Of a DNA stretch of 64,000 bases, positions 34,744-42,739 are shown piece by piece (the first letter of the stretch is position 1; each line of letters begins with the position of its first letter). A model generated the notes under the pieces. The model did no database searches. It had not been told where the DNA came from and saw only the letters and a list, made by a program, of their open reading frames with translations. The DNA is from Actinacidiphila guanduensis (GTDB lineage Bacteria; Actinomycetota; Actinomycetes; Streptomycetales; Streptomycetaceae), in NCBI RefSeq assembly GCF_900103985.1, contig NZ_FNIE01000001.1, positions 62,001-126,000 of the forward strand. The letters are read 5' to 3'. A program made the translations under genes and the position numbers.

Positions 34744-34989
34744 CCCCGGAAACGGCCGTGAACGTAGCACGGCCCCGGATGCCCCACAACCCACCACGCA
34801 CCGAACCGGTGTGCACGGGCCGGGAGTTCGAGGCGGCCCCCGGTCCGGCCGCCGGAGCCGAGGCATTGACGTGGACACGCCCTCCACCCACACTGATGCC
34901 CGACGCACGGGAGCGCTCTCCGCACGCTTTCGGGGCCGCCGTCGACACCTGTCCCCCGCGCCAGCCGCTTGCCTTACGTCGGCGCCCGA

Positions 34990-35003
34990 TTGAAACGATT
35001 CAC
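34990..35003. promoter_or_regulatory. Weaker LacI-type operator upstream of GH43 gene
   Basis: TTGAA-ACGA-TTCAC keeps the spacing and most bases of the TCGAA-N4-TTCGA pattern (three deviations). It lies 30 bp upstream of the secreted GH43 gene. Apart from this site and the one at 34726, the divergent region 34696-35032 shows nothing else. Confidence 0.5.
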
Positions 35004-35032
35004 CCCCCACTCGACCTTCAATCGGAGGTGCC

Positions 35033-37051
35033 ATGTTCCGTCGGCTCGCCCTGCTGGTCACCGCGATGGTGGCCGCGTTCGCCGCGGCCACCGCCCCCAC
35101 TGCCGTCGCAGCCGGCCCGCCCGCACCCGCCGCCTCGTCGCCTGGCGCGGGGGCCGCGGCCGCCTCGTACCGGACGACGGTCACGAACTCCGACAGCGCC
35201 GGCGACCCCCTCGTCCGATTCGACACGCAGGGCGCGGCGGTCGACGCCCACGACGGGGAGATCTCCGTCTTCGGCGGGGTGTACTACCTCTACGGCACCT
35301 CCTACGACTGCGGCTACCGCTGGCAGCAGGCGGGCACGCCGTTCTGCGGGTTCAAGGTGTACTCCTCGACCGACCTGGTGCACTGGGACGACCGCGGTTA
35401 CCTCTTCGACGGGACGTCGAGCACCTGGCAGACGCGGTGCAACGGCAGCACGTACGGCTGCTTCCGCCCGCACGTGGTGTACGACGCCGCGACCGCCCGC
35501 TACGTGCTGTGGATCAACGTCTACGACAACAGCGTCGGCTACCGCGTCTTCACCGCCACCCAGCCCACCGGCCCGTTCGCCGAGGCCGCCGTGCCGACGC
35601 TGGCGGTGAACAACTCGGCCCCGGTGGGGGGCGTCAACAACGGCGACCACAGCGTCTTCGTGGACGACGACGGCACCGCCTACCTCGCGTACACCGACTG
35701 GCGCAGCGGCGGCGACATCGTCGTCGAACGGCTCAGCGCGGACTACCTCACCGGCACCGGCGCGTACGTCCGGCTGCACCAGAGCGCGACCGAGGCGCCG
35801 GCGCTCTTCCGGCGCGGCAGCACGTACTACCTGACCTACTCCGACCCCAACTGCGGCTACTGCGGCGGCACCGGCACCTCGTACCGGACGGCCTCCTCGC
35901 CGCTGGGGACGTGGTCGGCGGGGACGAAGGTCACCACGAACTCCTGCGGGGGACAGCCGGCGTTCGTCTCCGCGATCCCCACCACGTCGGGCACCGCCTA
36001 CCTCTACGCCAGCGACCTGTGGAACAACGGCGCGGCCAACGAGGCGCTGGCGAACTACTTCTGGGCGCCGCTGTCCTTCGGCTCCGACGGCTCCATCCAG
36101 CCCATCTCCTGCGTGCCGAACTTCTCGCTCGACCTGGCGAGCGGGTCGGCGGGCGCCCAGCGGCCCGCGCCCGACCAGGACCAGTCCGCGGGCGCCGACG
36201 GCTTCCGGTCCTGGTGCGACATCGGCCGGAACATCGCCCGTGTGCAGACCTTCGTCGCCGGCCGCACCGGCACGCTCACCTCGGCCTCGTACACCACGTT
36301 CCAGAGCGGTTATCCGGACGCGGGTCTGGAGATCGACCTCTACACCGCCGACAGCTCGTTCCGCCCGACCGGCGGCGCGCTGTTCCACACGGTCGTGCCG
36401 TCCTACTCGATCGGCTGGTCGCCGCACCCGGTGACGGTGTACCCGAACATCACGGTCACCGCCGGCACCCGCTACGGAATCGTCGTCAAGTCGGCCAACG
36501 CCGTGGGGTGTTACGGGATGGTCCACAACGACGCGTTCGCGTACCCGAGTTCCGGCGAGGGGTACAGCAGCGACTCGGGCGCCACTTTCACGCCCGAGGC
36601 GGGGCGCTCCACCGCTTTCTCCACCACGGTGGCCACCCGTTCCGCGCTGCCGGCCGCGGCGCTGCCCGCCGGGTGGACCACGTGCGCGGGCGAGCACGGC
36701 GTCTGCACGGCCACCGCCCCCGGCATGATCGCCTACGGCGCGCCCGGCGGCTACGTCTACCAGAGCGTCGCGGCTGGCCCGGTGCCGTGCACGACGGCCT
36801 CCTTCGGCGGCGACCCGGACTACAACACGCTCAAGTCCTGCGGCCTGGCGCCGCTGGGCGGCCCCAGCGGCTACACCCGCTGCGCCGACGAGGGCAGTGC
36901 CTGCACGGTGCCGGGCACCCACCAGGTCGCCTACGGGCAGAACGGGGCGTTCAGCGTCCGGCAGGTGACGGGCGGTTCGGTGGAATGCTCCAACGACGTG
37001 TTCGGCGACCCGCTCTACTCGGTGGTGAAGTCCTGCTACGTCTCACCGTGA
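35033..37051 (+). CDS. Secreted GH43-type glycoside hydrolase with C-terminal repeats
   Basis: This 672-residue exported enzyme has a signal peptide (LALLVTAMVAAFAAATAPTAVAA). A five-bladed propeller of GH43 type covers about residues 65-370: DAHDGEISVFGGVYYLYGTS has the likely base Asp74, SVFVDDDGTAYLAYTDW follows, and HQSATEAPALFRRG has the likely acid Glu254. The pattern is close to exo-beta-1,3-galactanase-like GH43 members. A beta-sandwich (about 385-545) is followed by two repeats of about 60 residues built on W/Y-TxCA-E-G-x-C ... VAYG ... C ... DP. Many paired cysteines suggest an extracellular disulfide-rich fold. It is divergent from lacI and probably controlled by it. Confidence 0.85.
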   Translation: MFRRLALLVTAMVAAFAAATAPTAVAAGPPAPAASSPGAGAAAASYRTTVTNSDSAGDPLVRFDTQGAAVDAHDGEISVFGGVYYLYGTSYDCGYRWQQAGTPFCGFKVYSSTDLVHWDDRGYLFDGTSSTWQTRCNGSTYGCFRPHVVYDAATARYVLWINVYDNSVGYRVFTATQPTGPFAEAAVPTLAVNNSAPVGGVNNGDHSVFVDDDGTAYLAYTDWRSGGDIVVERLSADYLTGTGAYVRLHQSATEAPALFRRGSTYYLTYSDPNCGYCGGTGTSYRTASSPLGTWSAGTKVTTNSCGGQPAFVSAIPTTSGTAYLYASDLWNNGAANEALANYFWAPLSFGSDGSIQPISCVPNFSLDLASGSAGAQRPAPDQDQSAGADGFRSWCDIGRNIARVQTFVAGRTGTLTSASYTTFQSGYPDAGLEIDLYTADSSFRPTGGALFHTVVPSYSIGWSPHPVTVYPNITVTAGTRYGIVVKSANAVGCYGMVHNDAFAYPSSGEGYSSDSGATFTPEAGRSTAFSTTVATRSALPAAALPAGWTTCAGEHGVCTATAPGMIAYGAPGGYVYQSVAAGPVPCTTASFGGDPDYNTLKSCGLAPLGGPSGYTRCADEGSACTVPGTHQVAYGQNGAFSVRQVTGGSVECSNDVFGDPLYSVVKSCYVSP

Positions 37052-37118
37052 CGGCGGGGTACGGCGGGTTGTGACGGTGCGGCGCGGGCAGCCGGTGGGC
37101 GGTCCGCGCCGTGTGGGG

Positions 37119-37490
37119 TCAGCCGAGGGTCGCGCGGGCTTCCTCGTGGAACTCGACGTACTCGATCGTGGCCCCGCCGGGGTGGCGGACGGTGAGGTTG
37201 CGGCCGGTGGGGACGTCCTTGGGGCCCGAGAGGATGTCGCCGCCGTGCCGCCGGACGAGGTCGAGGACGCCGTCGAGGGAGTCGACGATCGTGGTGGCCT
37301 GGGTGCCGCGGAACGGTGCGAGGGCTTCGGGGCTGCCGGCGAGCAGCAAGTACCCGCCGATGCGGGCGAGTTCCAGCTCCCCGTAGCTGAAGCGCAGGCG
37401 CGGCTGCTCGCCGGTGAGGGCGACGAACGTCGGCAGCGCGGCGTCCAGGTCGTCCACGTGGACACGGGCGAAGGTGGCGAGCACGGTCAC
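37119..37490 (-). CDS. VOC (glyoxalase/bleomycin-resistance fold) family protein
   Basis: This 123-residue single-domain vicinal-oxygen-chelate-type protein starts with GTG (VTVLATFARVHVDDLDAALPTFVALTG). It has beta-alpha-beta-beta-beta modules: LELARIGGYLLLAGSPEA, then GRNLTVRHPGGATIEYVEFHE, where Glu is a candidate metal ligand. The usual N-terminal His ligand is possible at RVHVDD. Enzyme class cannot be assigned; such proteins include isomerases, dioxygenases and drug-binding proteins. It is convergent with the GH43 gene across 67 bp. The 254 bp upstream (37491-37744) shows no gene. Confidence 0.75.
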   Translation of the reverse strand: MTVLATFARVHVDDLDAALPTFVALTGEQPRLRFSYGELELARIGGYLLLAGSPEALAPFRGTQATTIVDSLDGVLDLVRRHGGDILSGPKDVPTGRNLTVRHPGGATIEYVEFHEEARATLG

Positions 37491-37744
37491 GGGGATCCGC
37501 CGTTCTGTCCTGTTCGACCTTCCCGAAAGGTCGAAGCGATCTCCATCCTAGGCCGGTGCCCTTCACCGGGCCGGGACAGGTTCGTCGGCCCGCCTGCCCT
37601 GCCTGTTGTTGTCGCCCGGCTCGTCGGCCTGGCCGCCGCAGGGCGGAGGGACGCTCAGGAGTCGGGGATGCGCGGCGTGACAGGGCCGCCGACCGCAGGT
37701 CTCCTTTCTGCAGACAGCCCAGCCCGCAGGCCGCCGATCCGGAT

Positions 37745-38728
37745 TCAGGCATAGCGGTCGAAAAGGGCCTGGAGGTATCCCTCCAGTCGCCTGGTCAACA
37801 CGGTGGGGGTCAGATCGGTACGGCCCACCTCACGCCAGGGGACGGCGACTTTCTCGGCGTCCGGAGCGAAGGCCAACGCGTCCAGCAGCCCCCAATAGAG
37901 ATGAGCGGCGCGGTCTTCGGCCGGCGTCCCTCCCGCCGCGAGGTAGCGGTCGGCGAAGTTCATGCCCGCGGGAACCCCGTGCAGCAGGGCCAGGGCCGTC
38001 GAGCAGTGGGCCACGTCCAGGTCGGCGGGTCCCCAGGACGTCTCCACCCAGTCGACGATGCCGCTGATCCGCAGGTCGTCGCCGTCACCCGTGAAGAGGA
38101 CATTGCCGGGATGGAAGTCCCGGTGCAGGAAGCAGGCCCGGTGATCCGGGGGCTCGCGCCGGATGACGTCCACGGCCCGTCGCCACAGTTCGGGCCGCTC
38201 GGTGTCCTCGGGCGGGCTCACCCGCTCGGGAGAGGTCCACGCCTGATAGGTGCGAGGCCGTGCCTCCGCGGTCACCGGCAGACGGTGGATGCGCAGCAGC
38301 TCGCGGGCCAACAGGTCGGCACGCCGATCGGCCCCTTCATCGCCCAGGCGCACGGTCCCGGGCAGCAGGGACATCAGCAAGGAGGGATGGTCGCAGTACC
38401 GCGCAGTCGCGTCCACCGCCACAAGCGTGGCCGCGGGCACGTCCGTGTCGCCGAGCAGGCGCAGAACGGCTGCCTCGCGGTTCAGCAGGCCCTCCGCGTG
38501 CCGAACGAAGAAGGGCTTGACGAAGGACCGCAGGACCAGTGCGCGTCGACCGTCCGGTCCGCAGATGCCCAGGCGGCGCATCTCCGACGTCCAGCCGCCC
38601 CGCAGCCGCACGACTTCTTCGATGCGCTCTCCCCCGGACAGCCCCTTCTCCACCCAGGCACGCGTCGCGCCCCAGCCCTGCCCCTCAAGATCGGCACCGA
38701 TCTGCTCGGTCCCCTCGCCCGTCACCAT
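37745..38728 (-). CDS. Phosphotransferase (APH/choline kinase-like) family protein
   Basis: This 327-residue protein has the APH catalytic loop ACFLHRDFHPGNVLF (Asp and Asn) near residue 210 and the metal-binding GIVDWVETSWGPADLDVAHC. An N-lobe Arg/Lys pair lies near ALVLRSFVKPFF, and LLMSLLPGTVRLG forms the hinge. The product probably phosphorylates a small hydroxyl compound; the substrate is unknown. It starts MVTGEGTEQIGADLEGQG. It appears monocistronic, with no resistance genes beside it. It is more diverged from the 20816 APH-like protein than a recent duplicate would be. Confidence 0.85.
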   Translation of the reverse strand: MVTGEGTEQIGADLEGQGWGATRAWVEKGLSGGERIEEVVRLRGGWTSEMRRLGICGPDGRRALVLRSFVKPFFVRHAEGLLNREAAVLRLLGDTDVPAATLVAVDATARYCDHPSLLMSLLPGTVRLGDEGADRRADLLARELLRIHRLPVTAEARPRTYQAWTSPERVSPPEDTERPELWRRAVDVIRREPPDHRACFLHRDFHPGNVLFTGDGDDLRISGIVDWVETSWGPADLDVAHCSTALALLHGVPAGMNFADRYLAAGGTPAEDRAAHLYWGLLDALAFAPDAEKVAVPWREVGRTDLTPTVLTRRLEGYLQALFDRYA

Positions 38729-39003
38729 GAAGGCAGGCTATCCACCCCCCGACGGACGCGTCCCTTGGCCACCCCGCCCAGAACGCGGGGTTCCGATGGT
38801 GCGGGTCGGCACCGGCGAGGAGAGCGCGGTGGCGGTCCCCTTCCCGCCTTCGAGGTCGCCTGCTGTAGCCAACGGGGCGCACCTCGCCGTGGACGGCGGC
38901 TTCCTGGCGTGTGGCTGCGGGCGGCCCATCGCTCCCGGTGAGCGCGCCCTCGGCGGAGGCCGAGCTCAACGTGGCTGACGCGCCCACGTGCCCGCTCGCA
39001 AAG

Positions 39004-39221
39004 TGAAGCGATCGGCCGTGTCTGCCAGCGCCACGCAAACACGAGGCTGCGCCGAGGACAGCGGCAAGGCGGCCCTCGTCGTCGTCAACAGCGTGGTGTT
39101 CCGCTCCAGCGGCCAGAACCTCACCACGCCCGGCACGGTGATCGAGATGCTCTCCCGCATCGGCGAGCCGGTGCTGCTCGGCCTGGCCGCACTGGCGGTG
39201 CGGGGACGGGTGAAGCGGTGA
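39004..39221 (+). pseudogene. C-terminal fragment of a membrane protein gene
   Basis: The plus-strand frame ends AALVVVNSVVFRSSGQNLTT, then PGTVIEMLSRIGEPVLLGLA and ALAVRGRVKR before the stop at 39221. It looks like the last transmembrane helix and basic tail of an integral membrane protein. The rest of the protein is absent: upstream codons quickly lose coding character. It is interpreted as a relic; the parent family is not recognised. The remainder of 38729-39360 shows no supportable gene. Confidence 0.4.
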
Positions 39222-39360
39222 GAGTCCCGGCCACCTCGGGCCGCCGCAGATACTGGCGGGCCGGCCTACGGCCCCGCGGCCACCTCAGCCACCTACGGCC
39301 CACAGCCGACCGCTGCTCCATCGCAGCGACCGCAGCCGCGCACGGCCCCGCAGCCGGCCG

Positions 39361-39933
39361 CTACTCCAGCGCGGCCATCGCGATCTGCAGTTCGCGCAGC
39401 TCCTGCCGGGCGATCTCGCCGAGGGTCCTGGCCTCGCCCCGCCGGCACCACCGCGAGAACGCTCCGGTGAACGCGCGCACGGCCAGGTCGGCGGCCAGGC
39501 TCGCGGCCGGGTCCAGGACCCCGCGCTCCCGCAGCGCCGCGGCGAGGTCCGCCGCCAGGGCCGCGCGCTTGAACGCCTGGCGCTCCCGCAGTTCGGGGGT
39601 GCTCGCGACGACCGCTTCGAGCCGCGCCCCCATGGCGCGCTGCGCACGGGTGACGGGGGCGGTGGCAGCGTCGAGGGCCGCGCCCACGGCCTCCAGGGGC
39701 GTGGCGGTCGCGGGCGCGGCGGCGATCCCCTCGACGAAGCGCCGGTGGTGCGCCTCCTGGCCCGCGAAGAGCACTTCCCGCTTGCCGGGGAAGTGACGGA
39801 AGAAGGTGGTCTTGGTGAGCCCGGCGCGCTCGGCGATGCGGTCGACCGTGGTGCCGCCGTAGCCCTGCTCGGCGAACAGGTCGAGCGCGGCCCGCGCCAG
39901 CCGCTCCCCCGTGCCCGGTTCCCATCGGCCCAT
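39361..39933 (-). CDS. TetR family transcriptional regulator
   Basis: This 190-residue regulator has the N-terminal helix-turn-helix ALDLFAEQGYGGTTVDRIAERAGLTKTTFFRHFPGKREVLF (adjoining pieces, about residues 16-55), the TetR signature. The ligand-binding half is Ala-rich with QELRELQIAMAALE at the end. The start MGRWEPGTGERL at 39933 is chosen; an upstream ATG at 39948 and a longer form exist. Dyads at 39952-39998 directly before the start suggest autoregulation. No obvious divergent target follows: about 390 bp without a recognisable gene. Confidence 0.85.
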   Translation of the reverse strand: MGRWEPGTGERLARAALDLFAEQGYGGTTVDRIAERAGLTKTTFFRHFPGKREVLFAGQEAHHRRFVEGIAAAPATATPLEAVGAALDAATAPVTRAQRAMGARLEAVVASTPELRERQAFKRAALAADLAAALRERGVLDPAASLAADLAVRAFTGAFSRWCRRGEARTLGEIARQELRELQIAMAALE

Positions 39934-39951
39934 GGCTCCACCCCACATGAT

Positions 39952-39998
39952 GTGACTCGGTACCGTCACACCGTACCAACGTGATGGCACCGAGTCAC
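39952..39998. promoter_or_regulatory. Nested dyad symmetries upstream of TetR gene
   Basis: GTGAC-N8-GTCAC occupies 39952-39969. In addition GTGACTCGGT (39952-39961) is exactly repeated in inverted orientation as ACCGAGTCAC (39989-39998), and GGTAC...GTACC lies between. The nested repeats suit binding of one or two TetR dimers. The stretch 39999-40380 has no gene I can support. Confidence 0.5.
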
Positions 39999-40380
39999 GT
40001 CACCGCGTGGGACAATCCGGCGGGACGGACGCGTGCGGGGCGATGGCCTCCCGGCCGGGCACCCGCCGCGGCCACCACCTGCGCACAGCGGACATTCCCG
40101 GCCCGGCAGGTCCCCACGGAACCGGCATCGACGCAGGCCGGAACCGCTCGCTGAGCTGCGACGGTCCCGCGACGCGCAGGGCGAGGCACGACGCGGGGTG
40201 CCCGACCGCCCAGGAGAACCGTTGCCGTTTGACAACTATGACCTTCAGGCAAGAAAGTAGCGACGTCGTGGCAGTGGGGAAAGGAACTGGCATGTCTCGG
40301 TGCGCGCAGAGCGCTCCGTTCGCCGGCCCGGGACACGTGGCGAGGGGGGCGTCCGCCGGCGGCCCGAGTGCCGTGCCGGG

Positions 40381-40878
40381 TCAGGCGGTCCGGCTGTCGG
40401 AGGCGTTGTCGGAGGCGTCGGCGGCGTCGTGGATCTGGGCGGCGGCCGCGACGCAGAAGGCCTCGAGGCCGGTCAGCAGCGCGCTGCGGCCGGCCGGCGC
40501 CATCTGCTCCAGCACGGCGCGCAGCGCCTGCTCCCGGCGGGCGCGCAGGTCGGCGAGGAAGGCCCGGCCCCTGGTGCTCAGGTACAGCCGGATCTCCCGC
40601 CGGTCGGCCGCGCTCACCTCCCGCTCCACGAACCCGGCCGCCAGCAGGCGGTCGCACAGTCTGCTGGTCGACGGCGGCGTGGAGCCGAGGAAGTCGGCAA
40701 GCGTGCGCAGGTTGATGCCCTCCTGGTGCTCCAGCACCAGCAGGACGCGCAGCTGGGACGCCGAGGCGGGAGCGGTGGAGGCACGCCCCCACAAGACCTC
40801 CAGCAGCTCCGCAGCCGTGGACGTCACGCGCGCGACCTCATCCGGCTCGGGACGGGGGTGGAAAAACGTCACGGTCAC
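40381..40878 (-). CDS. MarR family transcriptional regulator
   Basis: This 165-residue regulator starts with GTG (VTVTFFHPRPEPDEVARV). Its winged helix contains INLRTLADFLGSTPPSTSRLCDRLLAAGFVER and the wing EVSAADRREIRLYLSTRGRAFL; both are longer blocks given here in part. The C-terminal helix QALRAVLEQMAPAGRSALLTGLEAF serves dimerisation. It is divergent from the PP2C phosphatase gene at 41029, with CGGCCGGT-A-ACCGGCCG (40958-40974), a perfect 8-bp dyad, between them. The phosphatase is therefore the likely target. The ligand is unknown. Confidence 0.85.
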   Translation of the reverse strand: MTVTFFHPRPEPDEVARVTSTAAELLEVLWGRASTAPASASQLRVLLVLEHQEGINLRTLADFLGSTPPSTSRLCDRLLAAGFVEREVSAADRREIRLYLSTRGRAFLADLRARREQALRAVLEQMAPAGRSALLTGLEAFCVAAAAQIHDAADASDNASDSRTA

Positions 40879-40957
40879 ACTCTCGCAGGCACAGGGACGC
40901 CTCTGAGCGTACTAGCCGCACGCACAGACAGGGATAGGGACGGGAGGACGACACGCG

Positions 40958-40974
40958 CGGCCGGTAACCGGCCG
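40958..40974. promoter_or_regulatory. Palindrome between MarR and PP2C genes
   Basis: CGGCCGGT-A-ACCGGCCG, perfect 8-bp arms with a 1-bp spacer, 55 bp before the phosphatase start and 80 bp from the MarR start. It is a candidate MarR operator; a chance G+C-rich palindrome is possible. Confidence 0.4.
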
Positions 40975-41028
40975 GGGGATGCGTGCGTCCGGCGGAAGAA
41001 TGGCATATCAACGAACGTGAACAGATTC

Positions 41029-42180
41029 ATGGCCGTCGAGCGGGCGGTGCGCACGGCAGCACCGCACGAGCTGCTGGACGCCGCCCGGCGGGAGCTGGGG
41101 CGCGGGTACGCGGCCGAACAGGTGGACCTGCTGCTCGCCGACTACAGCCTGACCGTGCTGCAGAGCGTGGCCGAGGCGCAGCACCCCGGGCCGCCGGTGT
41201 CGGTCCACAACACGCCCGAGGGCCGGGCCTTCGCCGCGCAGGAGCCCTTCGTGGCGGACCTGCCGGACGGGAAGGCGCGCGTCCACCTGCCGGTCAGCGC
41301 CCGCGGTGACCGGCTCGGCATCCTGAGCCTGGACCTGCCCGGCCGGAACGAGGCGTACGAGTACCTGGCCGAACTCGCGGAGATCGCCGACATACTGGCG
41401 CACGAGGTGCTGGTCGCCGAGCGGGACACCGACCTCTACCACCAGGCCCGTCGCAAGGACCGGCTCACGCTGGCCGCCGAGATGCAGTGGCAGCTCCTGC
41501 CGGGCCGCTCCTGCTCGCGCCCGGAGTACGAGCTGGGCGCCCAGCTGGAGCCCGCCTACACCGTCTACGGCGACAACTTCGACTGGTCGGCGACCGCGGA
41601 CCGGCTGATGCTCTACGTCACCAACGGCATGGGCGAGGGGATAGAGGCCTCGCTGCTGACGAGCCTGGCGATCAACGCCCTGCGCAACGCGCGGCGCGCG
41701 GACCTCCCCATCGCCGACCAGGCGGCCCTGGCCGACCAGGCGCTGTACGCCCACTACCGGGGCCGCTGCTACCTGTCGGTGCTGATGTTCGACTTCGACC
41801 TGGCCACCGGGCAGGCGTGGGCGGTGGACGCCGGCTCGCCGCAGCTGCTGCGGCTGCGCGACGGGACCGTGGAGCGGGTCGGCCTGGACGCTCAGCTGCC
41901 GCTGGGCATGTTCGAGGAGACCGACTACGTGCCGCAGAAGTTCCAGGTGATGCCGGGTGACCGGCTGGTCTTCGCCAGCGACGGGGTGTACGCGGTCGCC
42001 TCCCCCAAGGGCGGCGAGGTGTACGGCGACGCGGCCCTGGCCCGGGCGATCCTGTCCACCCGGCTGCTGCCCGCGGCCGAGGTGCCGCGCGCCATCCTGC
42101 GCGAGCTGGCCGGCTACCGCGGCACGCCGACACCGGACGACGACGCGCTCGTGGTGTGTCTTGACTGGCATGGACGCTGA
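41029..42180 (+). CDS. SpoIIE/PP2C-like phosphatase with altered metal-site motifs
   Basis: This protein has about 383 residues. The N-terminal 125 residues form a small sensor-like domain (ELLDAARRELGRGYAAEQVDLLLADYS as adjoining pieces). A linker helix RRKDRLTLAAEMQWQLLPGR, typical of RsbU-type proteins, leads into a SpoIIE/PP2C fold. Where active members read GGDWYD and GDVxGHG, this one has YGDNFDWSA (residues 180-188) and TNGMGEG (198-204), so one metal-binding Asp is Asn and the His is Glu. Later blocks are normal: VDAGSPQLLRLRDG and FASDGVY, then TPTPDDDALVVCLDW. It may have altered activity or act as a partner-switch binding protein. The start could instead be the GTG at 41017. It is divergent from a MarR gene. 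Confidence 0.8.
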   Translation: MAVERAVRTAAPHELLDAARRELGRGYAAEQVDLLLADYSLTVLQSVAEAQHPGPPVSVHNTPEGRAFAAQEPFVADLPDGKARVHLPVSARGDRLGILSLDLPGRNEAYEYLAELAEIADILAHEVLVAERDTDLYHQARRKDRLTLAAEMQWQLLPGRSCSRPEYELGAQLEPAYTVYGDNFDWSATADRLMLYVTNGMGEGIEASLLTSLAINALRNARRADLPIADQAALADQALYAHYRGRCYLSVLMFDFDLATGQAWAVDAGSPQLLRLRDGTVERVGLDAQLPLGMFEETDYVPQKFQVMPGDRLVFASDGVYAVASPKGGEVYGDAALARAILSTRLLPAAEVPRAILRELAGYRGTPTPDDDALVVCLDWHGR

Positions 42181-42289
42181 CCTGCCTCGATGAAGGAGCC
42201 GACCGCCGCCGCTGCCCCGCCGGGTGCGGCGGCGGCCGTGCTCACCGGATACTCACCGGGTGCTCACGGGGGTGCTCACCGGCCGCCGC

Positions 42290-42739
42290 TCACAGGGTGG
42301 TGCGGCCGGGCAGGCGCACCACTTGGACGAAGAAGTCGTCGATCTGCCGGACCGCGGCGATGAACTGCTCCAGGTCGACGGGCTTGGTGACGTAGGCGTT
42401 GGCGTGGAGCTTGTAGCTGCGCAGGATGTCCTCCTCGGCCGCCGAGGTGGTGAGGACGACGACGGGGATGTGGGACAGCTCCGGGTCGGACTTGATGCGC
42501 TCCAGGACCTGGCGGCCGTCGTACTTGGGCAGGTTGAGGTCGAGCAGGATCAGGTCGGGCCGTGGCGCGCCGGTGTGCTCCCCGCGCTTGTAGAGGAAGT
42601 CCAGGGCCTCCTCGCCGTCGCGTACGACGTGCAGGGTGTTGCCGATCTTGTTGTCCTCGAACGCCTCGCGGGTCATCAGCTCGTCGCCGGGGTCGTCCTC
42701 CACCAGGAGGACGTCGACGGGAGTGGCGGGGAGGGTCAT
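42290..42739 (-). CDS. Rcp1-type response regulator (stand-alone receiver)
   Basis: This 149-residue receiver domain has no output domain. Acidic-pocket residues are in LLVEDDPGD, the phosphoacceptor Asp67 in LILLDLNLP, Thr in VVVLTTSAAEED and Lys in NAYVTKPVDLEQF. It resembles the Rcp1 group that partners phytochrome-like histidine kinases. The ATG overlaps the kinase stop (ATGA), so it is translated with the kinase, its presumed phosphodonor. The output is probably protein-protein interaction, for example with the REC-PP2C phosphatase encoded first in the operon. Confidence 0.92.
   Translation of the reverse strand: MTLPATPVDVLLVEDDPGDELMTREAFEDNKIGNTLHVVRDGEEALDFLYKRGEHTGAPRPDLILLDLNLPKYDGRQVLERIKSDPELSHIPVVVLTTSAAEEDILRSYKLHANAYVTKPVDLEQFIAAVRQIDDFFVQVVRLPGRTTL

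Noticed and set aside
38850..38980. Possible small plus-strand gene with GACGGCGGCTTCCTGGC region
   Set aside because: No start with a ribosome binding site and no coding continuity; it lies upstream of a phosphotransferase gene in its promoter area.
40007..40380. Plus-strand open frame after the TetR gene
   Set aside because: It continues as the antisense of the MarR gene, has no convincing ribosome binding site, and its residues show no recognisable family.
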